Shown: positions 25,269 to 36,000 of the stretch, one piece after another
How positions within the stretch are numbered: position 1 is the first letter of the stretch
Layout of the letters: each line of letters starts with the position of its first letter
NCBI GenBank assembly: GCA_024398495.1
Contig: JAKSJA010000005.1
Coordinates: forward strand, 23,801-87,800
Reading direction: 5' to 3'
Length of the DNA: 64,000 nucleotides
Origin: Bacteroidaceae bacterium
GTDB lineage: Bacteria; Bacteroidota; Bacteroidia; Bacteroidales; Bacteroidaceae
Translations under genes and position numbers: made by a program
The notes under the pieces: model-generated
The model's input: only the letters and a program-made list of their open reading frames with translations
What the model was told of the DNA's origin: nothing
Databases searched by the model: none

Positions 25269-27295
25269 CCGCAAAAATAGGCTTGGTGAGAAAAGACTGT
25301 TGGCTTGAGCCGTACGAGGATGCCATCCGCGGTCGCCATGACCATGCTATGTGGAAGTTGAACGAACTGACGCAGGATGGTAAGATTGCATTGAAGGACT
25401 TTGCTGACGGGCATTTGTATTTCGGACTTCATAAGACGGATGGTGGATGGGTGTTCCGTGAATGGGCACCGAATGCATCAGACATATTCCTGATAGGCGA
25501 TTTCAATGGTTGGCAGCGTACGGAAGAATACCGTTGCAGACGGATTCCAGACACAGGCAACTGGGAGCTGACATTGCCAGAGGATGCCTTGCATCATGGA
25601 AACCTGTATAAGATGCTGGTGGAATGGCATGATGGCGAAAGGATATGCTGCGGAGAGCGGATTCCTGCATGGTGTCGCCGTGTGGTACAAGATGAAACGA
25701 CAAAGATATTCTCTGCCCAGGTATGGCATCCGCAGACATCTTACCAGTGGAGGAAAAAGACTTTCAAACCGGATGTAAAACCGTTATTCATATACGAATG
25801 TCATATCGGCATGGGACAGGATGCGGAGAGGGTTGGAACTTATTTGGAGTTCAAAGACAACGTGCTTCCACGTGTCATCGCCGGAGGATATAACTGCATT
25901 CAGATAATGGCGATACAGGAACATCCTTATTATGGTAGTTTTGGCTATCATGTGAGCAGTTTCTTCGCTCCTTCCAGTCGTTTCGGTACGCCGGAAGAAC
26001 TGAAAGATCTCATAGATACGGCACATCAGCATGGCATTGCTGTGATAATGGATATAGTACATTCTCATGCGGTGAAGAATGAGGTGGAAGGACTTGGCAA
26101 TCTTGCCGGCGATCCAAACCAGTTCTTCTATGCCGGTGACAGACATGAACATCCACAATGGGACAGCCTTTGTTTTGACTATGGCAAAAATGAGGTGATG
26201 CATTTCCTCCTGTCTAACTGCAAATACTGGTTGGAAGAGTTTCATTTCGACGGTTTCCGCTTTGATGGTGTGACGTCAATGTTGTATTACAGTCATGGGC
26301 TGGGGGAGGACTTCGGCGGATATGGCGACTATTTCAACGGCCATCAGGATGACAATGCAATATGTTATCTTACTCTTGCCAACATACTCATCCATGAGGT
26401 GAACAGGAATGCCATCACCATCGCGGAAGAGGTGAGTGGAATGCCGGGACTTGCTGCGAAGATAAAAGATGGTGGGTATGGTTTTGACTACCGTCTGGCA
26501 ATGAATATCCCTGACTACTGGATAAAGACTATAAAGGAACTCAGTGATGAGGGGTGGAAACCATCGAGCATACTATGGGAGACGACAAACCGCCGTGCGG
26601 ACGAGAAAACAATAAGTTATGCCGAGAGCCATGATCAGGCTTTGGTAGGCGATAAGACGATAATCTTCCGACTTATAGATGCCGACATGTACTGGCATTT
26701 CAAAAAAGGTGATGAGAATGATGTGGCAAACCGTGGTATTGCACTGCATAAGATGATACGACTCGTCACTGCCTCCACGATAAACGGTGGGTACCTGAAT
26801 TTCATGGGTAATGAGTTCGGACATCCTGAGTGGATAGATTTTCCGCGTGAAGGAAACGGATGGAGTCATAAATATGCCCGTCGTCAGTGGAATCTTGTTG
26901 ACAACAAAGAATTGTGCTATCATTATCTTGGCGACTTCGACAAGGATATGCTGCGTGTGATAAGTGGCGTGAACGATTTTCAGAAGACGAAGATTGTAGA
27001 GATATGGCATGATGACGGTGATCAGATTTTGGCTTTCATGCGTGAGAATCTTGTCTTTATATTCAACTTCTCCCCTGTAAAGTCTTATACAGATTATGGC
27101 TTCCTTGTACCAAAGGGTAGTTATAAGGTGATGCTGAATACGGATAATGTCAAGTATGGTGGATTTGGATTTGCCGATGACGGTCTGACGCACTTTACGA
27201 ATTTCGATCCTTTGTATAAGAAAGACGGCAAAGAGTGGTTGAAACTATATATTCCTGCACGCTCTGCCGTAGTGTTAAAGCGAAACGAAGACTAA
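25265..27295 (+). CDS. glgB: 1,4-alpha-glucan branching enzyme (animal-like GH13 subfamily)
   Basis: A 676-residue glycogen branching enzyme: N-terminal CBM48 domain (WVFREWAPNASDIFLIGDFN near residue 60), GH13 barrel, C-terminal beta domain. The nucleophile Asp is in FRFDGVTS (near 335), the acid Glu in ITIAEEVSG (near 386) and the third Asp in SYAESHDQ (near 456). Wording such as YESHDQALVGDKT-like and the overall order resemble eukaryotic GBE rather than E. coli GlgB. It makes the alpha-1,6 branches of storage glycogen. No clear ribosome-binding site is visible: the ATG is inside repeat sequence. Confidence 0.93.
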   Translation: MTAKIGLVRKDCWLEPYEDAIRGRHDHAMWKLNELTQDGKIALKDFADGHLYFGLHKTDGGWVFREWAPNASDIFLIGDFNGWQRTEEYRCRRIPDTGNWELTLPEDALHHGNLYKMLVEWHDGERICCGERIPAWCRRVVQDETTKIFSAQVWHPQTSYQWRKKTFKPDVKPLFIYECHIGMGQDAERVGTYLEFKDNVLPRVIAGGYNCIQIMAIQEHPYYGSFGYHVSSFFAPSSRFGTPEELKDLIDTAHQHGIAVIMDIVHSHAVKNEVEGLGNLAGDPNQFFYAGDRHEHPQWDSLCFDYGKNEVMHFLLSNCKYWLEEFHFDGFRFDGVTSMLYYSHGLGEDFGGYGDYFNGHQDDNAICYLTLANILIHEVNRNAITIAEEVSGMPGLAAKIKDGGYGFDYRLAMNIPDYWIKTIKELSDEGWKPSSILWETTNRRADEKTISYAESHDQALVGDKTIIFRLIDADMYWHFKKGDENDVANRGIALHKMIRLVTASTINGGYLNFMGNEFGHPEWIDFPREGNGWSHKYARRQWNLVDNKELCYHYLGDFDKDMLRVISGVNDFQKTKIVEIWHDDGDQILAFMRENLVFIFNFSPVKSYTDYGFLVPKGSYKVMLNTDNVKYGGFGFADDGLTHFTNFDPLYKKDGKEWLKLYIPARSAVVLKRNED

Positions 27296-27296
27296 T

Positions 27297-28733
27297 TCAT
27301 TTCTTTCTTTTTACCTGTGTGGCTTTACTCTCCTGTCCGTAACGGTCAACGGCAGTAACGGCATAGTGGTATCGCCCTGAGAATGACATCGCCATATTCT
27401 TTATCCGTATTGCCACGAGGTTTCGCGGGTCGTCTGTGTTGACGGGATAATCTTTGCTACGGTATATGTTGTAGGATAGATATGGCGAGTCGTTATGGTT
27501 TGTTGCCTGTGTCCAAGAAAGCATCTGTGTACCGTTGTATTCTTTCATGAAAACCTTTGGTGCAGACGGTGCTGTACGTTCCATCCATGTCATAGGAGGA
27601 ATGAGTGCAGGGCATAGGTCTATATCGTACCGTGTGCTGTTGTATATGCCTTTCAGGTCATTTATGAAATGGCGACAACGGAAGAAACTGTGTCCCATGC
27701 CGAAAGAGCGCAGTACGTTCATCTCTGTCGTTATCGTTGACAGTGGCCAGTTCTTTTCTTTCCTACTCATGAAATATGCGGCAAGTCCCGGTGCAACAAT
27801 CTTTCCGTAGGAGTTTTCCTTCCAGTCAGCAGCAAAAGGATAAAAGTTGTTGCCTTTGAAGTACATCATAGGGAATAGTGCGTCCATGAGTCCGTCACGC
27901 AACCATCCCTGCGCATCTTGATAGACAACGTCATACGCATTCCATCCATGACTGTCATAACGGCTTACGGAACGGTATTTGCCTATTGGTGAACAACTCA
28001 TCTTTACCCACGGCTTGATATCCTTGACATTTTTACTGACGGTCTCGACAATGCGTGTTATGTTTTGTCTTTTCCAGTCGGAAGGTCCTGCCATGCGTTT
28101 TTCTTCTGGGTAGCGTATGTAGTCGAGATGAATACCGTCAATGTCGTAGTTGCGTACTATCTCACAGCAAAGAGATGCGAGATATGTTGCAGTGCCCGGT
28201 TGTTCGGGACGCATGAAACCGTGTGACTTTATTGTGGTGCATAGCTCAGGATGAATACGTCTGAGATGTCTGTATCCTGTCCTCTGTATTTCTCCGAGAG
28301 GCATACACACTATCCATGCATGCAACTCCATACCGCGTTTGTGGCATTCTTCGATGGCAAACAGTAATGGGTCGTAGCCAGGTGATACTCCGGGAAATCC
28401 ACTCATGCAACCGTCCCATGGCTCGATGAGTGACGGATAGATTGTGGTCCCTCGTACTCGTGTCTGCAGAAGTACAGTATTTATGTTTGCATCTTGCAAC
28501 CTGTTCAGGATTCTGATGAAATCTCTTTTCTGACGTTTTGCGGAATATGCACTCTGTGCATAGTTGTCTGGCCAGTCAAGACCTCCTATCGTAGTAATCC
28601 ATACGGCACGGACTTCATGTTTCGGAAATTTCTCACCAAATGTGAATGGCGATTGTCCTCGTGCGCATACTGGCTCAAGAACAAACAGGATTGTCAGAAT
28701 GAATGTATGTAATGGAATGTGATGTCGTTTCAT
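27297..28733 (-). CDS. GHL10-family (DUF187, YngK-like) glycoside hydrolase-like protein
   Basis: A 478-residue exported protein: signal peptide up to CARGQ, then a TIM-barrel of the GHL10 family (EVRAVWITTIGGLDWP, VLLQTRVRGTTIYPS, ELHAWIVCMPLG, GIHLDYIRYP, SCSPIGKYR) and a C-terminal fibronectin type III-like domain (APSAPKVFMKEYNGTQM). Relatives act on peptidoglycan or polysaccharides. The start MKRHHIPLH was chosen as directly preceding the signal peptide core. It converges on glgB with 1 bp between the stops and is divergent from the cstA-like gene. Confidence 0.87.
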   Translation of the reverse strand: MKRHHIPLHTFILTILFVLEPVCARGQSPFTFGEKFPKHEVRAVWITTIGGLDWPDNYAQSAYSAKRQKRDFIRILNRLQDANINTVLLQTRVRGTTIYPSLIEPWDGCMSGFPGVSPGYDPLLFAIEECHKRGMELHAWIVCMPLGEIQRTGYRHLRRIHPELCTTIKSHGFMRPEQPGTATYLASLCCEIVRNYDIDGIHLDYIRYPEEKRMAGPSDWKRQNITRIVETVSKNVKDIKPWVKMSCSPIGKYRSVSRYDSHGWNAYDVVYQDAQGWLRDGLMDALFPMMYFKGNNFYPFAADWKENSYGKIVAPGLAAYFMSRKEKNWPLSTITTEMNVLRSFGMGHSFFRCRHFINDLKGIYNSTRYDIDLCPALIPPMTWMERTAPSAPKVFMKEYNGTQMLSWTQATNHNDSPYLSYNIYRSKDYPVNTDDPRNLVAIRIKNMAMSFSGRYHYAVTAVDRYGQESKATQVKRKK

Positions 28734-28745
28734 TTTTATTGAATA

Positions 28746-28753
28746 CAAAGGTA
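28746..28753 (-). promoter_or_regulatory. Candidate -7 element of the GHL10 gene
   Basis: Minus-strand TACCTTTG fits TAnnTTTG, 13 bp from the start codon; no proper TTTG element is seen upstream. Confidence 0.4.
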
Positions 28754-28793
28754 GGAAAAATAACAGGGAAATTTCTAAATAATCAGATTATTT

Positions 28794-28825
28794 TTTGTTT
28801 CTGTTTTTGGTTTGTTGTAATTTTG
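28794..28825 (+). promoter_or_regulatory. Bacteroidota-type promoter of the cstA-like gene
   Basis: TTTG at 28794-28797 and TAATTTTG at 28818-28825 with a 20-bp gap, a full consensus match, 24 bp before the ATG. Confidence 0.8.
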
Positions 28826-28849
28826 TGCGGAAAATATATAAAAACAATT

Positions 28850-30310
28850 ATGATTTCATTTATAGTAGGTTTAGTTTTGCTGATTGTCGGTTATCTGATT
28901 TACGGCAAGGTTGTGGATAAGAGGATGGGTGTCAAACCAGAGATAAAGACTCCCGCATACACTCTTTCTGATGGCGTGGATTATATTCCAATGCCTACAT
29001 GGAAAGTGTATTTGATACAGTTTTTGAATATTGCCGGTACAGGTCCTATCTTCGGAGCCATTCTCGGAATAATGTTCGGTCCTGCCGCTTTCCTATGGAT
29101 TGTCTTCGGCTGCATTTTCATAGGTGCGGTACATGATTATTTCAGTGGTATGTACTCCATTCGCCGCAACGGCTTGAGTATTCCGGAAATTGTCGGAGAA
29201 GAACTTGGCAGTGGCATGCGCCATATTATGCGTGTCTTTTCCCTTGTGCTGTTGGTGCTTGTGGGAGTGGTTTTTGTACGTACACCGGCAGACCTTATCG
29301 CTGTCTTGACTCCAACAAATGGTTTCTGGGGCGGTCCGATATTTTGGTTGTTGTTAATTCTTATTTATTATATTTTGGCAACATTATTGCCAGTAGATAA
29401 GTTAATAGGAAATTTGTATCCTCTTTTCGGTGCAGTATTGCTGTTCATGGCAATAGGTGTCGTTGTGGGTATTTGTATTCAGCCGGGTACTATACCTGAG
29501 GTGACAGAGGCTTTCACCAATCATCACCCGAAGGGAACACCACTCTTGCCATGTCTGTTCATCACCATTGCCTGTGGTGCAGTCAGTGGTTTCCATTCAA
29601 CGCAAACACCACTTATGGCACGATGCTTGAAAAATGAGAAATACGGTCGCATTGTCTTCTATGGGGCTATGATTACAGAGGGTATCGTTGCGCTGATTTG
29701 GGCAGCAGGTGCTATCAAGTTCGCTGATTCGCTGGGCGTTGATGGTGCCACTCCGTATGAGAAGTTGATGAACTACATGAATGGCAATCCGGCAAATTTG
29801 GTATATGCATTATGCAACTCATGGTTGGGCAAACTCGGTGCAGTCTTGGCTGTTTTGGGTGTTGCCATTGCGCCTATCACGAGTGGTGATACGGCATTCC
29901 GCAGCGCACGACTCATCGCAAGTGACTTCCTGCATTTGAAGCAAGACAAAATAGCGAAACGCCTGTTGCTTGCATTACCGCTTTTCTCAATAGCAATCAT
30001 GTTGTTCTTCATGGACTTTGAAAAACTATGGCGTTATTTTGCATGGACAAACCAGTCGTTGGCTTGCATTGTCTTGTGGACGATGGCCATTGCACAGTCC
30101 CGTCGTTGCAAACCATACAACTTGTGTCTATATCCGGCAATATTCATGACATTCATCTGTTCAACGTATATCATGGTTGCAGGAGAAGGTTTTGAGCTGG
30201 AACCAGTAGTAGGCTACATCATAGGAGGAAGTATCACCTTTATAGCATTCGTTGCGTTTGAGGCTTGGGTGATTCTTGTCAGGAACAAGAAATATAAAAA
30301 GGCAAATTAG
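28850..30310 (+). CDS. Carbon starvation protein CstA family permease
   Basis: A 486-residue polytopic membrane protein with a dozen or so hydrophobic segments. CstA landmarks are YLIYGKVVDKRMGV near the N-terminus, IAGTGPIFGAILG, GAVHDYFSGM, ACGAVSGFHSTQTPL and ITSGDTAFRSARLI. E. coli CstA and BtsT take up peptides or pyruvate; this shorter form (about 480 versus about 700 residues) is common in Bacteroidota. Start chosen from the membrane-segment beginning just after the promoter. A small beta-barrel gene and nadC follow closely. Confidence 0.9.
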   Translation: MISFIVGLVLLIVGYLIYGKVVDKRMGVKPEIKTPAYTLSDGVDYIPMPTWKVYLIQFLNIAGTGPIFGAILGIMFGPAAFLWIVFGCIFIGAVHDYFSGMYSIRRNGLSIPEIVGEELGSGMRHIMRVFSLVLLVLVGVVFVRTPADLIAVLTPTNGFWGGPIFWLLLILIYYILATLLPVDKLIGNLYPLFGAVLLFMAIGVVVGICIQPGTIPEVTEAFTNHHPKGTPLLPCLFITIACGAVSGFHSTQTPLMARCLKNEKYGRIVFYGAMITEGIVALIWAAGAIKFADSLGVDGATPYEKLMNYMNGNPANLVYALCNSWLGKLGAVLAVLGVAIAPITSGDTAFRSARLIASDFLHLKQDKIAKRLLLALPLFSIAIMLFFMDFEKLWRYFAWTNQSLACIVLWTMAIAQSRRCKPYNLCLYPAIFMTFICSTYIMVAGEGFELEPVVGYIIGGSITFIAFVAFEAWVILVRNKKYKKAN

Positions 30311-30335
30311 AAACTATTCACAATAGCATTTATAT

Positions 30336-30815
30336 ATGAAAAGAGTATTTTTTACAATCGCAGCAATCTTTATTGCAACAGTTGCTTTTGCACAGTTTAC
30401 AAAGGGAACGAAGTATGCAAACTTGTCTCTGTCTGGTCTTGACCTTTCCTATAGTGGAGCAGAGAAATTCCACTTCGGAATGGAGGCAATGGGTGGATAT
30501 TTCTTTATGGACAAGGTTTCTGCCAACGGCTTGATAGAATATGATAATGGCGGTGATAATTCTTCTGTCTTTACTCTCGGTGCTCAGGGACGTTATTATA
30601 TCAGTCAGAATGGCATCTATCTTGCTGCCGGTGTGAAATACAAGCACGCAGGTTCCAGCTATGATGATTTCTTGCCGGGAATAGAGGTGGGATACGCTTT
30701 CTATCTGAATCATTATATTACGATAGAGCCAGCCATATACTACGACCAGAGTTTCAAGAATCATTCTGACTATTCCAAGATAGGTCTGAAGATAGGTGCA
30801 GGTTTTTATTTCTGA
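30336..30815 (+). CDS. Small outer-membrane beta-barrel protein
   Basis: A 159-residue protein with a signal peptide (MKRVFFTIAAIFIATVAFAQ), alternating hydrophobic/polar strands and a terminal aromatic (GLKIGAGFYF), as expected of an eight-stranded outer-membrane barrel. No catalytic motif. It sits 25 bp after the cstA-like gene and 6 bp before nadC. Confidence 0.8.
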   Translation: MKRVFFTIAAIFIATVAFAQFTKGTKYANLSLSGLDLSYSGAEKFHFGMEAMGGYFFMDKVSANGLIEYDNGGDNSSVFTLGAQGRYYISQNGIYLAAGVKYKHAGSSYDDFLPGIEVGYAFYLNHYITIEPAIYYDQSFKNHSDYSKIGLKIGAGFYF

Positions 30816-30821
30816 TAAATA

Positions 30822-31688
30822 ATGCTGTCTGTAGAAGAACTTAACAATAGGCTCATCGCTCTCAGTTTTGCTGAGGATGTCGGTGATGGTGACCATACGA
30901 CACTGTGCTGTATTCCAGAGGATGCAGTGGGAAAAAGTCAGTTGATAGTCAAGGAAGACGGTATCCTCGCAGGTGTTGAAGTGGCACGTGAGGTGTTCCG
31001 TTTCTTCGACCCTGCCTTGAAGATGACGGTGTTCATCCACGATGGTACTGCTGTACGCAAGGGTGATGTGGCTTTTATTGTTGAGGGCAGCATACGCAGT
31101 CTGTTACAGACAGAACGCACTATGCTCAATATCATGCAGCGTATGAGTGGCATCGCCACTATGACTCATAAATATGTTTCGCTTTTGGAGGGAACGGGTG
31201 CAAAGGTGTTGGATACACGTAAGACCACTCCGGGGATGCGTATGCTCGAAAAGGCTGCCGTGAAGATAGGAGGTGGTGTAAATCATCGTATTGGATTGTT
31301 TGACATGATTCTGCTCAAGGATAATCATGTGGATTTTGCAGGCGGCATAGAAAATGCCATAGACCGTTGCCACGACTATCTGAAACAAAAGGGGCTTGAT
31401 TTGAAGATTGAGATAGAGGTACGTAGTTTTGACGAACTGGAACGTGTATTACAGCATGGTGGTATTGACCGTATCATGCTCGACAATTTCTCTGTTTCAG
31501 ATACCAGAAAGGCTGTTGAGATTATCAACCATAGGTTTGAAACAGAGTCGTCAGGAGGCATTACCTTCGATACAATCCGTTCATACGCAGAGTGCGGTGT
31601 TGATTTTATTAGTGTAGGTGCTTTGACTCATAGTGTCAAAGGACTTGACATGAGTTTTAAGGCTGCGATTAAGCGAGTTGCAGAGTAA
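30822..31688 (+). CDS. nadC: Nicotinate-nucleotide pyrophosphorylase (carboxylating)
   Basis: A 288-residue quinolinate phosphoribosyltransferase of NAD synthesis. Landmarks: EDVGDGDHTT, ERTMLNIMQRMSGIAT, DTRKTTPGMRMLEKAAV with the substrate-binding Arg/Lys, HRIGLFDMILLKDNH, and EIEVRS. The C-terminal tail after LDMSFK (AAIKRVAE and the stop) is encoded by the hairpin-core repeat relic at 31659-31705. The convergent FemAB-like gene ends only 10 bp away. Confidence 0.94.
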   Translation: MLSVEELNNRLIALSFAEDVGDGDHTTLCCIPEDAVGKSQLIVKEDGILAGVEVAREVFRFFDPALKMTVFIHDGTAVRKGDVAFIVEGSIRSLLQTERTMLNIMQRMSGIATMTHKYVSLLEGTGAKVLDTRKTTPGMRMLEKAAVKIGGGVNHRIGLFDMILLKDNHVDFAGGIENAIDRCHDYLKQKGLDLKIEIEVRSFDELERVLQHGGIDRIMLDNFSVSDTRKAVEIINHRFETESSGGITFDTIRSYAECGVDFISVGALTHSVKGLDMSFKAAIKRVAE

Positions 31689-31705
31689 TGAACAAAACTC
31701 AAGGC
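31659..31705. repeat. Hairpin-core repeat, shortened form A relic, between two convergent stops
   Basis: AAGGCTGCGATTAAGCGAG, then TTGCAGAGTAATGA and ACAAAACTCAAGG. The distance between the two AAGG words is 42 bp, against 75 bp in the full units. It supplies TAA for nadC and, on the other strand, TGA for the FemAB-like gene. Confidence 0.85.
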
Positions 31706-32643
31706 ATGTTGATTTCGTAGGTGTCATAAACGACACCACGCCCTCCGTAGTATTCTTTTTGGGCTATGAGTCCGGCATTTATAGAGTGACCGGCATCTTC
31801 GTTGCTCGTACCGAAATCGAAGAATGGTATGTGCTTGAACTTCTCCTGTATGAGATATTTGAACAGCAGGTCTAATGCTCCGTTGTTACGCCCTTCGGTA
31901 TTGGATGCGATATATTGAGTATGCACCACTTGAGGGGTGACGTACAGTACTGTTCCTGCTATTACCTTCTTGTCCTTCTTTACGGTAAACAACTGTATCT
32001 CCCGCGGAAAACTTTCCATGAGTGTCGTCATCTCCTGCAAAGTATGTACTGGTTTTGCAGAATGGTGTTCTTGCAATACTTCTTCCAATACTACCCAGAA
32101 GTCCTGTGGCTCAAGATTCTTTTCTACATACAGTTCATTGCGTATGGCTTTGTTGATGGCTGCCGTACGTGAATGGTGGAATTTCAGAGGCCGCTTCATC
32201 AGTATGCTGCTCGACAGCAGACGCTGCTTGATGGTGCCTCCGTGTTGCCATATATAATAAAGGTCTTCCTGTGAAGGATATTTCTGGTAGATGATAGGCA
32301 CTGCTCTGTATATCATCTTTTTTGCTCCGAGAGTATTCTTGTAGTAGTCAAGTGCTTCGTTTATCATCTGCATGACTTGTGCCGATGTGCATTTCGGATT
32401 CATTATCAGTCCTCCGTATGTCAAGCCTTGATGAGAATATACTGTCTCCTCTTCTTCTGCCCAGTTGGCAGGCAGCACTCCCATTATGGTGTCGCCTTCA
32501 GAAAAGATGAGGGAGCAGTCTTTGAAACGGTCCTTATGGTAGTCCATATATTTCCTGTCAAGCAGGAATGTGCCGTTCTTGCTCTCTTCGATGAAATTAT
32601 TCCATGCTTCTTCCCATTCAGGAGTGTATCGTACTACTTGCAT
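31699..32643 (-). CDS. GNAT/FemAB-like acyltransferase
   Basis: A 314-residue protein resembling the FemAB/GNAT fold group: an N-terminal half (TPEWEEAWNNFIEESKNGTF, GVLPANW, HQGLTYGGLI) and a C-terminal half with a GNAT-like strand-helix (VIAGTVLYVTPQVVHTQYIAS, LLFKYLIQEKF, FFDFGTSNED). Such proteins transfer an acyl or aminoacyl group. Next to the FdtA-like cupin with a 10-bp overlap, N-acylation of an amino sugar is plausible, but no aminotransferase is present nearby. Confidence 0.75.
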   Translation of the reverse strand: MQVVRYTPEWEEAWNNFIEESKNGTFLLDRKYMDYHKDRFKDCSLIFSEGDTIMGVLPANWAEEEETVYSHQGLTYGGLIMNPKCTSAQVMQMINEALDYYKNTLGAKKMIYRAVPIIYQKYPSQEDLYYIWQHGGTIKQRLLSSSILMKRPLKFHHSRTAAINKAIRNELYVEKNLEPQDFWVVLEEVLQEHHSAKPVHTLQEMTTLMESFPREIQLFTVKKDKKVIAGTVLYVTPQVVHTQYIASNTEGRNNGALDLLFKYLIQEKFKHIPFFDFGTSNEDAGHSINAGLIAQKEYYGGRGVVYDTYEINMP

Positions 32644-33050
32644 GTCTCAATAAATTCCAGAAATTCGTTGTACGGTTGCAGATAGTCATCAGCATCGAAG
32701 TGTTCCGATGTGGCGACTAATACGACTGCATCTTTCGAAAAGTTTTTCAGTTCGCACCAAACCCCGGCAGGTATGGCAATAATCTCGTTAGGCTCATTCA
32801 TCGTTATCGTCTCCTCATACTTGCCGTTGGTGATGAAGATGTCAAAACTTCCGTGTATCGGTATTATTGCCTGTTGACAGGTCTTGTGAGCATGTCCTGC
32901 GCGTGTTTTTCCTTCAGGTATTCCATAAATCCAAAACAAACGTTTGATTTCAAAAGGAATCATCGTCTGTGCTTCGGCAAAAGTAAGTACCCCTCTCTCA
33001 TCACGAAAGAGGGGTAGATTGATTACTTTATATGGTTTACAGTTCCGCAT
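32634..33050 (-). CDS. FdtA/QdtA-type sugar 3,4-ketoisomerase cupin
   Basis: A 138-residue single-domain cupin. RDERGVLTFAE, the KRLFWIYGIPEGKTRAGHAH stretch with the catalytic His pair, and IIPIHGSFDI match dTDP-4-keto-6-deoxyglucose 3,4-ketoisomerases (FdtA, QdtA). It would isomerise an NDP-4-keto sugar to the 3-keto form en route to a 3-amino sugar. The start MRNCKPYKV overlaps the nifJ stop by 14 bp, an unusual coupling of surface-sugar synthesis to PFOR transcription. Confidence 0.85.
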   Translation of the reverse strand: MRNCKPYKVINLPLFRDERGVLTFAEAQTMIPFEIKRLFWIYGIPEGKTRAGHAHKTCQQAIIPIHGSFDIFITNGKYEETITMNEPNEIIAIPAGVWCELKNFSKDAVVLVATSEHFDADDYLQPYNEFLEFIETCK

Positions 33051-36000
33051 CACCACTCCAGTCCTCATTTGATTTGCGGACATAAGAATTGTAACGCAGA
33101 TGTGCCATTCTCTGTGCTTCCTTGAAGAGTTCGTCTGCTTCGGCAGGTTTTGCCTTCTTCAATGACAGATAGCGAACTTCGCCCATGAGGAAGTCTTGGA
33201 ACTTATCCCACTCAGGTTCTTTCGAGTCAAGAGAGAATGGGTTTTTGCCTTCTGCTGCCAGTTCTGGATTGAATCTCCACAGATGCCAGTAACCACATTC
33301 TACAGCACGGCGTTCCTCTTCCTGACTGCGTCCCATGCCACCCTTTATCTTCAGACCATGGTTGATACATGGAGCATAAGCGATGATTACTGATGGTCCG
33401 TGATAAGCCTCTGCTTCGCGGATAGCCTTCAGCGTCTGTGCGTTGTCTGCACCCATGGCAACCTGTGCCACATATACGTACCCGTATGTAGTGGCTATCA
33501 TGCCGAGGTCTTTCTTGCGGATGCGCTTACCTTGTGCTGCAAATTGTGCAATAGCACCGAGAGGGGTTGCCTTTGACGACTGACCGCCGGTATTTGAATA
33601 AACCTCAGTATCGAGAACGAGTATGTTCACATCTTCGCCGGAAGCGATGACGTGGTCCAGACCACCATAGCCGATGTCGTAAGAAGCACCGTCACCACCG
33701 ATAATCCAGTTAGAGCGTTTTACGAGATAGTGTTCCAGAGTCTGCAATTCCTTGCAATGAGGGCATCCTGCCTTTGCACCTTCAGCGATGATAGGACGCA
33801 GTTTTGCTGCTGCGGCCTTTGAACCGTCTGCATCGTTCATCACAGCCTTCCATTCTTCGCCAGCCTCAAGCAGTTCTTTTGGAGCCTTGCCACATTCCTT
33901 TGCTTCGTCGAGGATAGTGCAGATGCGTTCTTTCATCTTCTTGCAACCGAGAGCCATACCGAGACCGAACTCGCAGAAGTCCTCGAACAAGGAGTTGTTG
34001 AAAACAGGCCCCTGTCCCTTTTCGTTCTTGCAGTAAGGAGTAGAAGGAACGGCAGCAGAGTATATTGAAGAACAGCCTGTTGCGTTGGCAATCATCTGAC
34101 GGTCGCCGAAGAGTTGAGAGATGAGTTTCACGTAAGGAGTCTCACCGCAACCGGAACAAGCACCGGAGAATTCAAACAGAGGAGTAGCAAACTGTGAGTT
34201 CTTCGGAGTCTGCTTTATATCTACGAGGTCTTGTTTTGTGTGTACCTTCTTTACGAGGTAGTCCCAGTTCTTGTCGTCTTCTGAAGCACCGGTGAATGGC
34301 ACCATCTTCAGAGCCTTGCCCGTCTTAGGGTTGCCCGGACATACATCTTCACAGTTACCGCAAGCCAGACAGTCGAGGGCAGAGATACCGATAGTGAAGT
34401 GCATGCCCTTCATTGCTGCAGGAGCCTTCATCTCTATGGTGTTGCCTTTGAAGTCCTTGACTTCGTTGTCGTCGAGTACGAAAGGACGGATACAAGCGTG
34501 AGGACATACGTAAGCACATTTGTTACACTGGATACAGTTGTCTGCATTCCATACAGGAACAAAAGCACCGACACCACGTTTCTCATAAGCGGCAGTACCC
34601 ACCATCCAAGAACCGTCAACAGTTCCGTTGTTCACAAAGTCGGAAACCTTGAGCAGGTTGCCGTCCTGAGCATTCATAGGACGTACAAGTTCCTTCACGA
34701 ACTTAGGGTCGTCATTGACCTTCACAGGGTCGTCAGCAAGATTTGCCCAAGCCTTGTCAACGTCGAGTTTCTTGTATTCATTACCGCGGTCAACGGCAGC
34801 ATAGTTCTTGTTTACCACGTCTTCACCCTTGTTGCCGTAAGACTTCACGATAAACTTCTTCATCTGTTCCACAGCCAGTTCTACAGGGATGACACCGGTG
34901 ATGCGGAAGAAAGCACTCTGAAGGATGGTGTTGGTACGGTTGCCGAGACCAATCTCCTGTGCTATCTTCGTAGCATTGATGTAATAGACAGTTATATTTT
35001 TCTGTGCAAACACCCTCTTTACCTTGTTAGGGATGAACTTCACAAGTTCTTCGCCCTCGTGGATGGTGTTCAGCAGGAACGTACCGTTCTCCTGAATACC
35101 GCGAGTCACATCGTACATGTTCAGATAAGCCTGAACGTGACAAGCAACGAAGTTAGGAGTGTTCACCAGATATGTTGAGCGGATAGGAGTGTCACCGAAA
35201 CGCAGGTGCGAGCAAGTGAAACCGCCACTCTTCTTTGAATCGTATGAGAAATAAGCCTGACAGTATTTGTCAGTATTGTCACCGATAATCTTCACGCTGT
35301 TCTTGTTTGCGCCAACCGTACCGTCAGCACCCAGTCCGTAGAACTTAGCCTCGAACATACCTTTGCCGCCGAGAGCCATCTCCTCAACCTTTGGCAGAGA
35401 AGTGAATGTCACGTCATCTATGATACCCATAGTGAAGTGGTCCTTAGGCTGCGGCAGTTCAAGGTTGTCATATACGGATATGAACTGAGCAGGCGTGGTG
35501 TCGCAAGAACCGAGACCGTAACGGCCGCCGACGATGAGCGGACGGTTTTCAACGTCATAGAAAGCAGTCTTCACATCAAGATACAGAGGCTCACCGTTTG
35601 CACCCGGTTCCTTTGTCCTGTCAAGGACAGCGATCCTCTTCACCGTCTTAGGAACAGCGGCGAGCAAATGCTTTACAGAGAACGGGCGGAACAGATGAAC
35701 ACTTATCATACCCACCTTCTTGCCGTTGGCGATGAGGTAGTCTATAGCCTCGCGTGCAGCCTCAGTAGCAGAACCCATGAGGATGATGATGTTTTCAGCA
35801 TCCTTTGCACCGTAATAAGTAAACAGGTGGTATTCTCTACCGCAGACCTTTGAAATCTTGCCCATCAGTTCTTCCACCACTTCCGGCACAGCCTCATAGT
35901 GTTTGTTTGAAGCCTCGCGGTGAGTGAAGAAAGTCTCAGGGTTCTCATTCGTACCGCGAGTCACCGGACGTTCCGGAGTGAGAGCACGGTCACGGAATTT

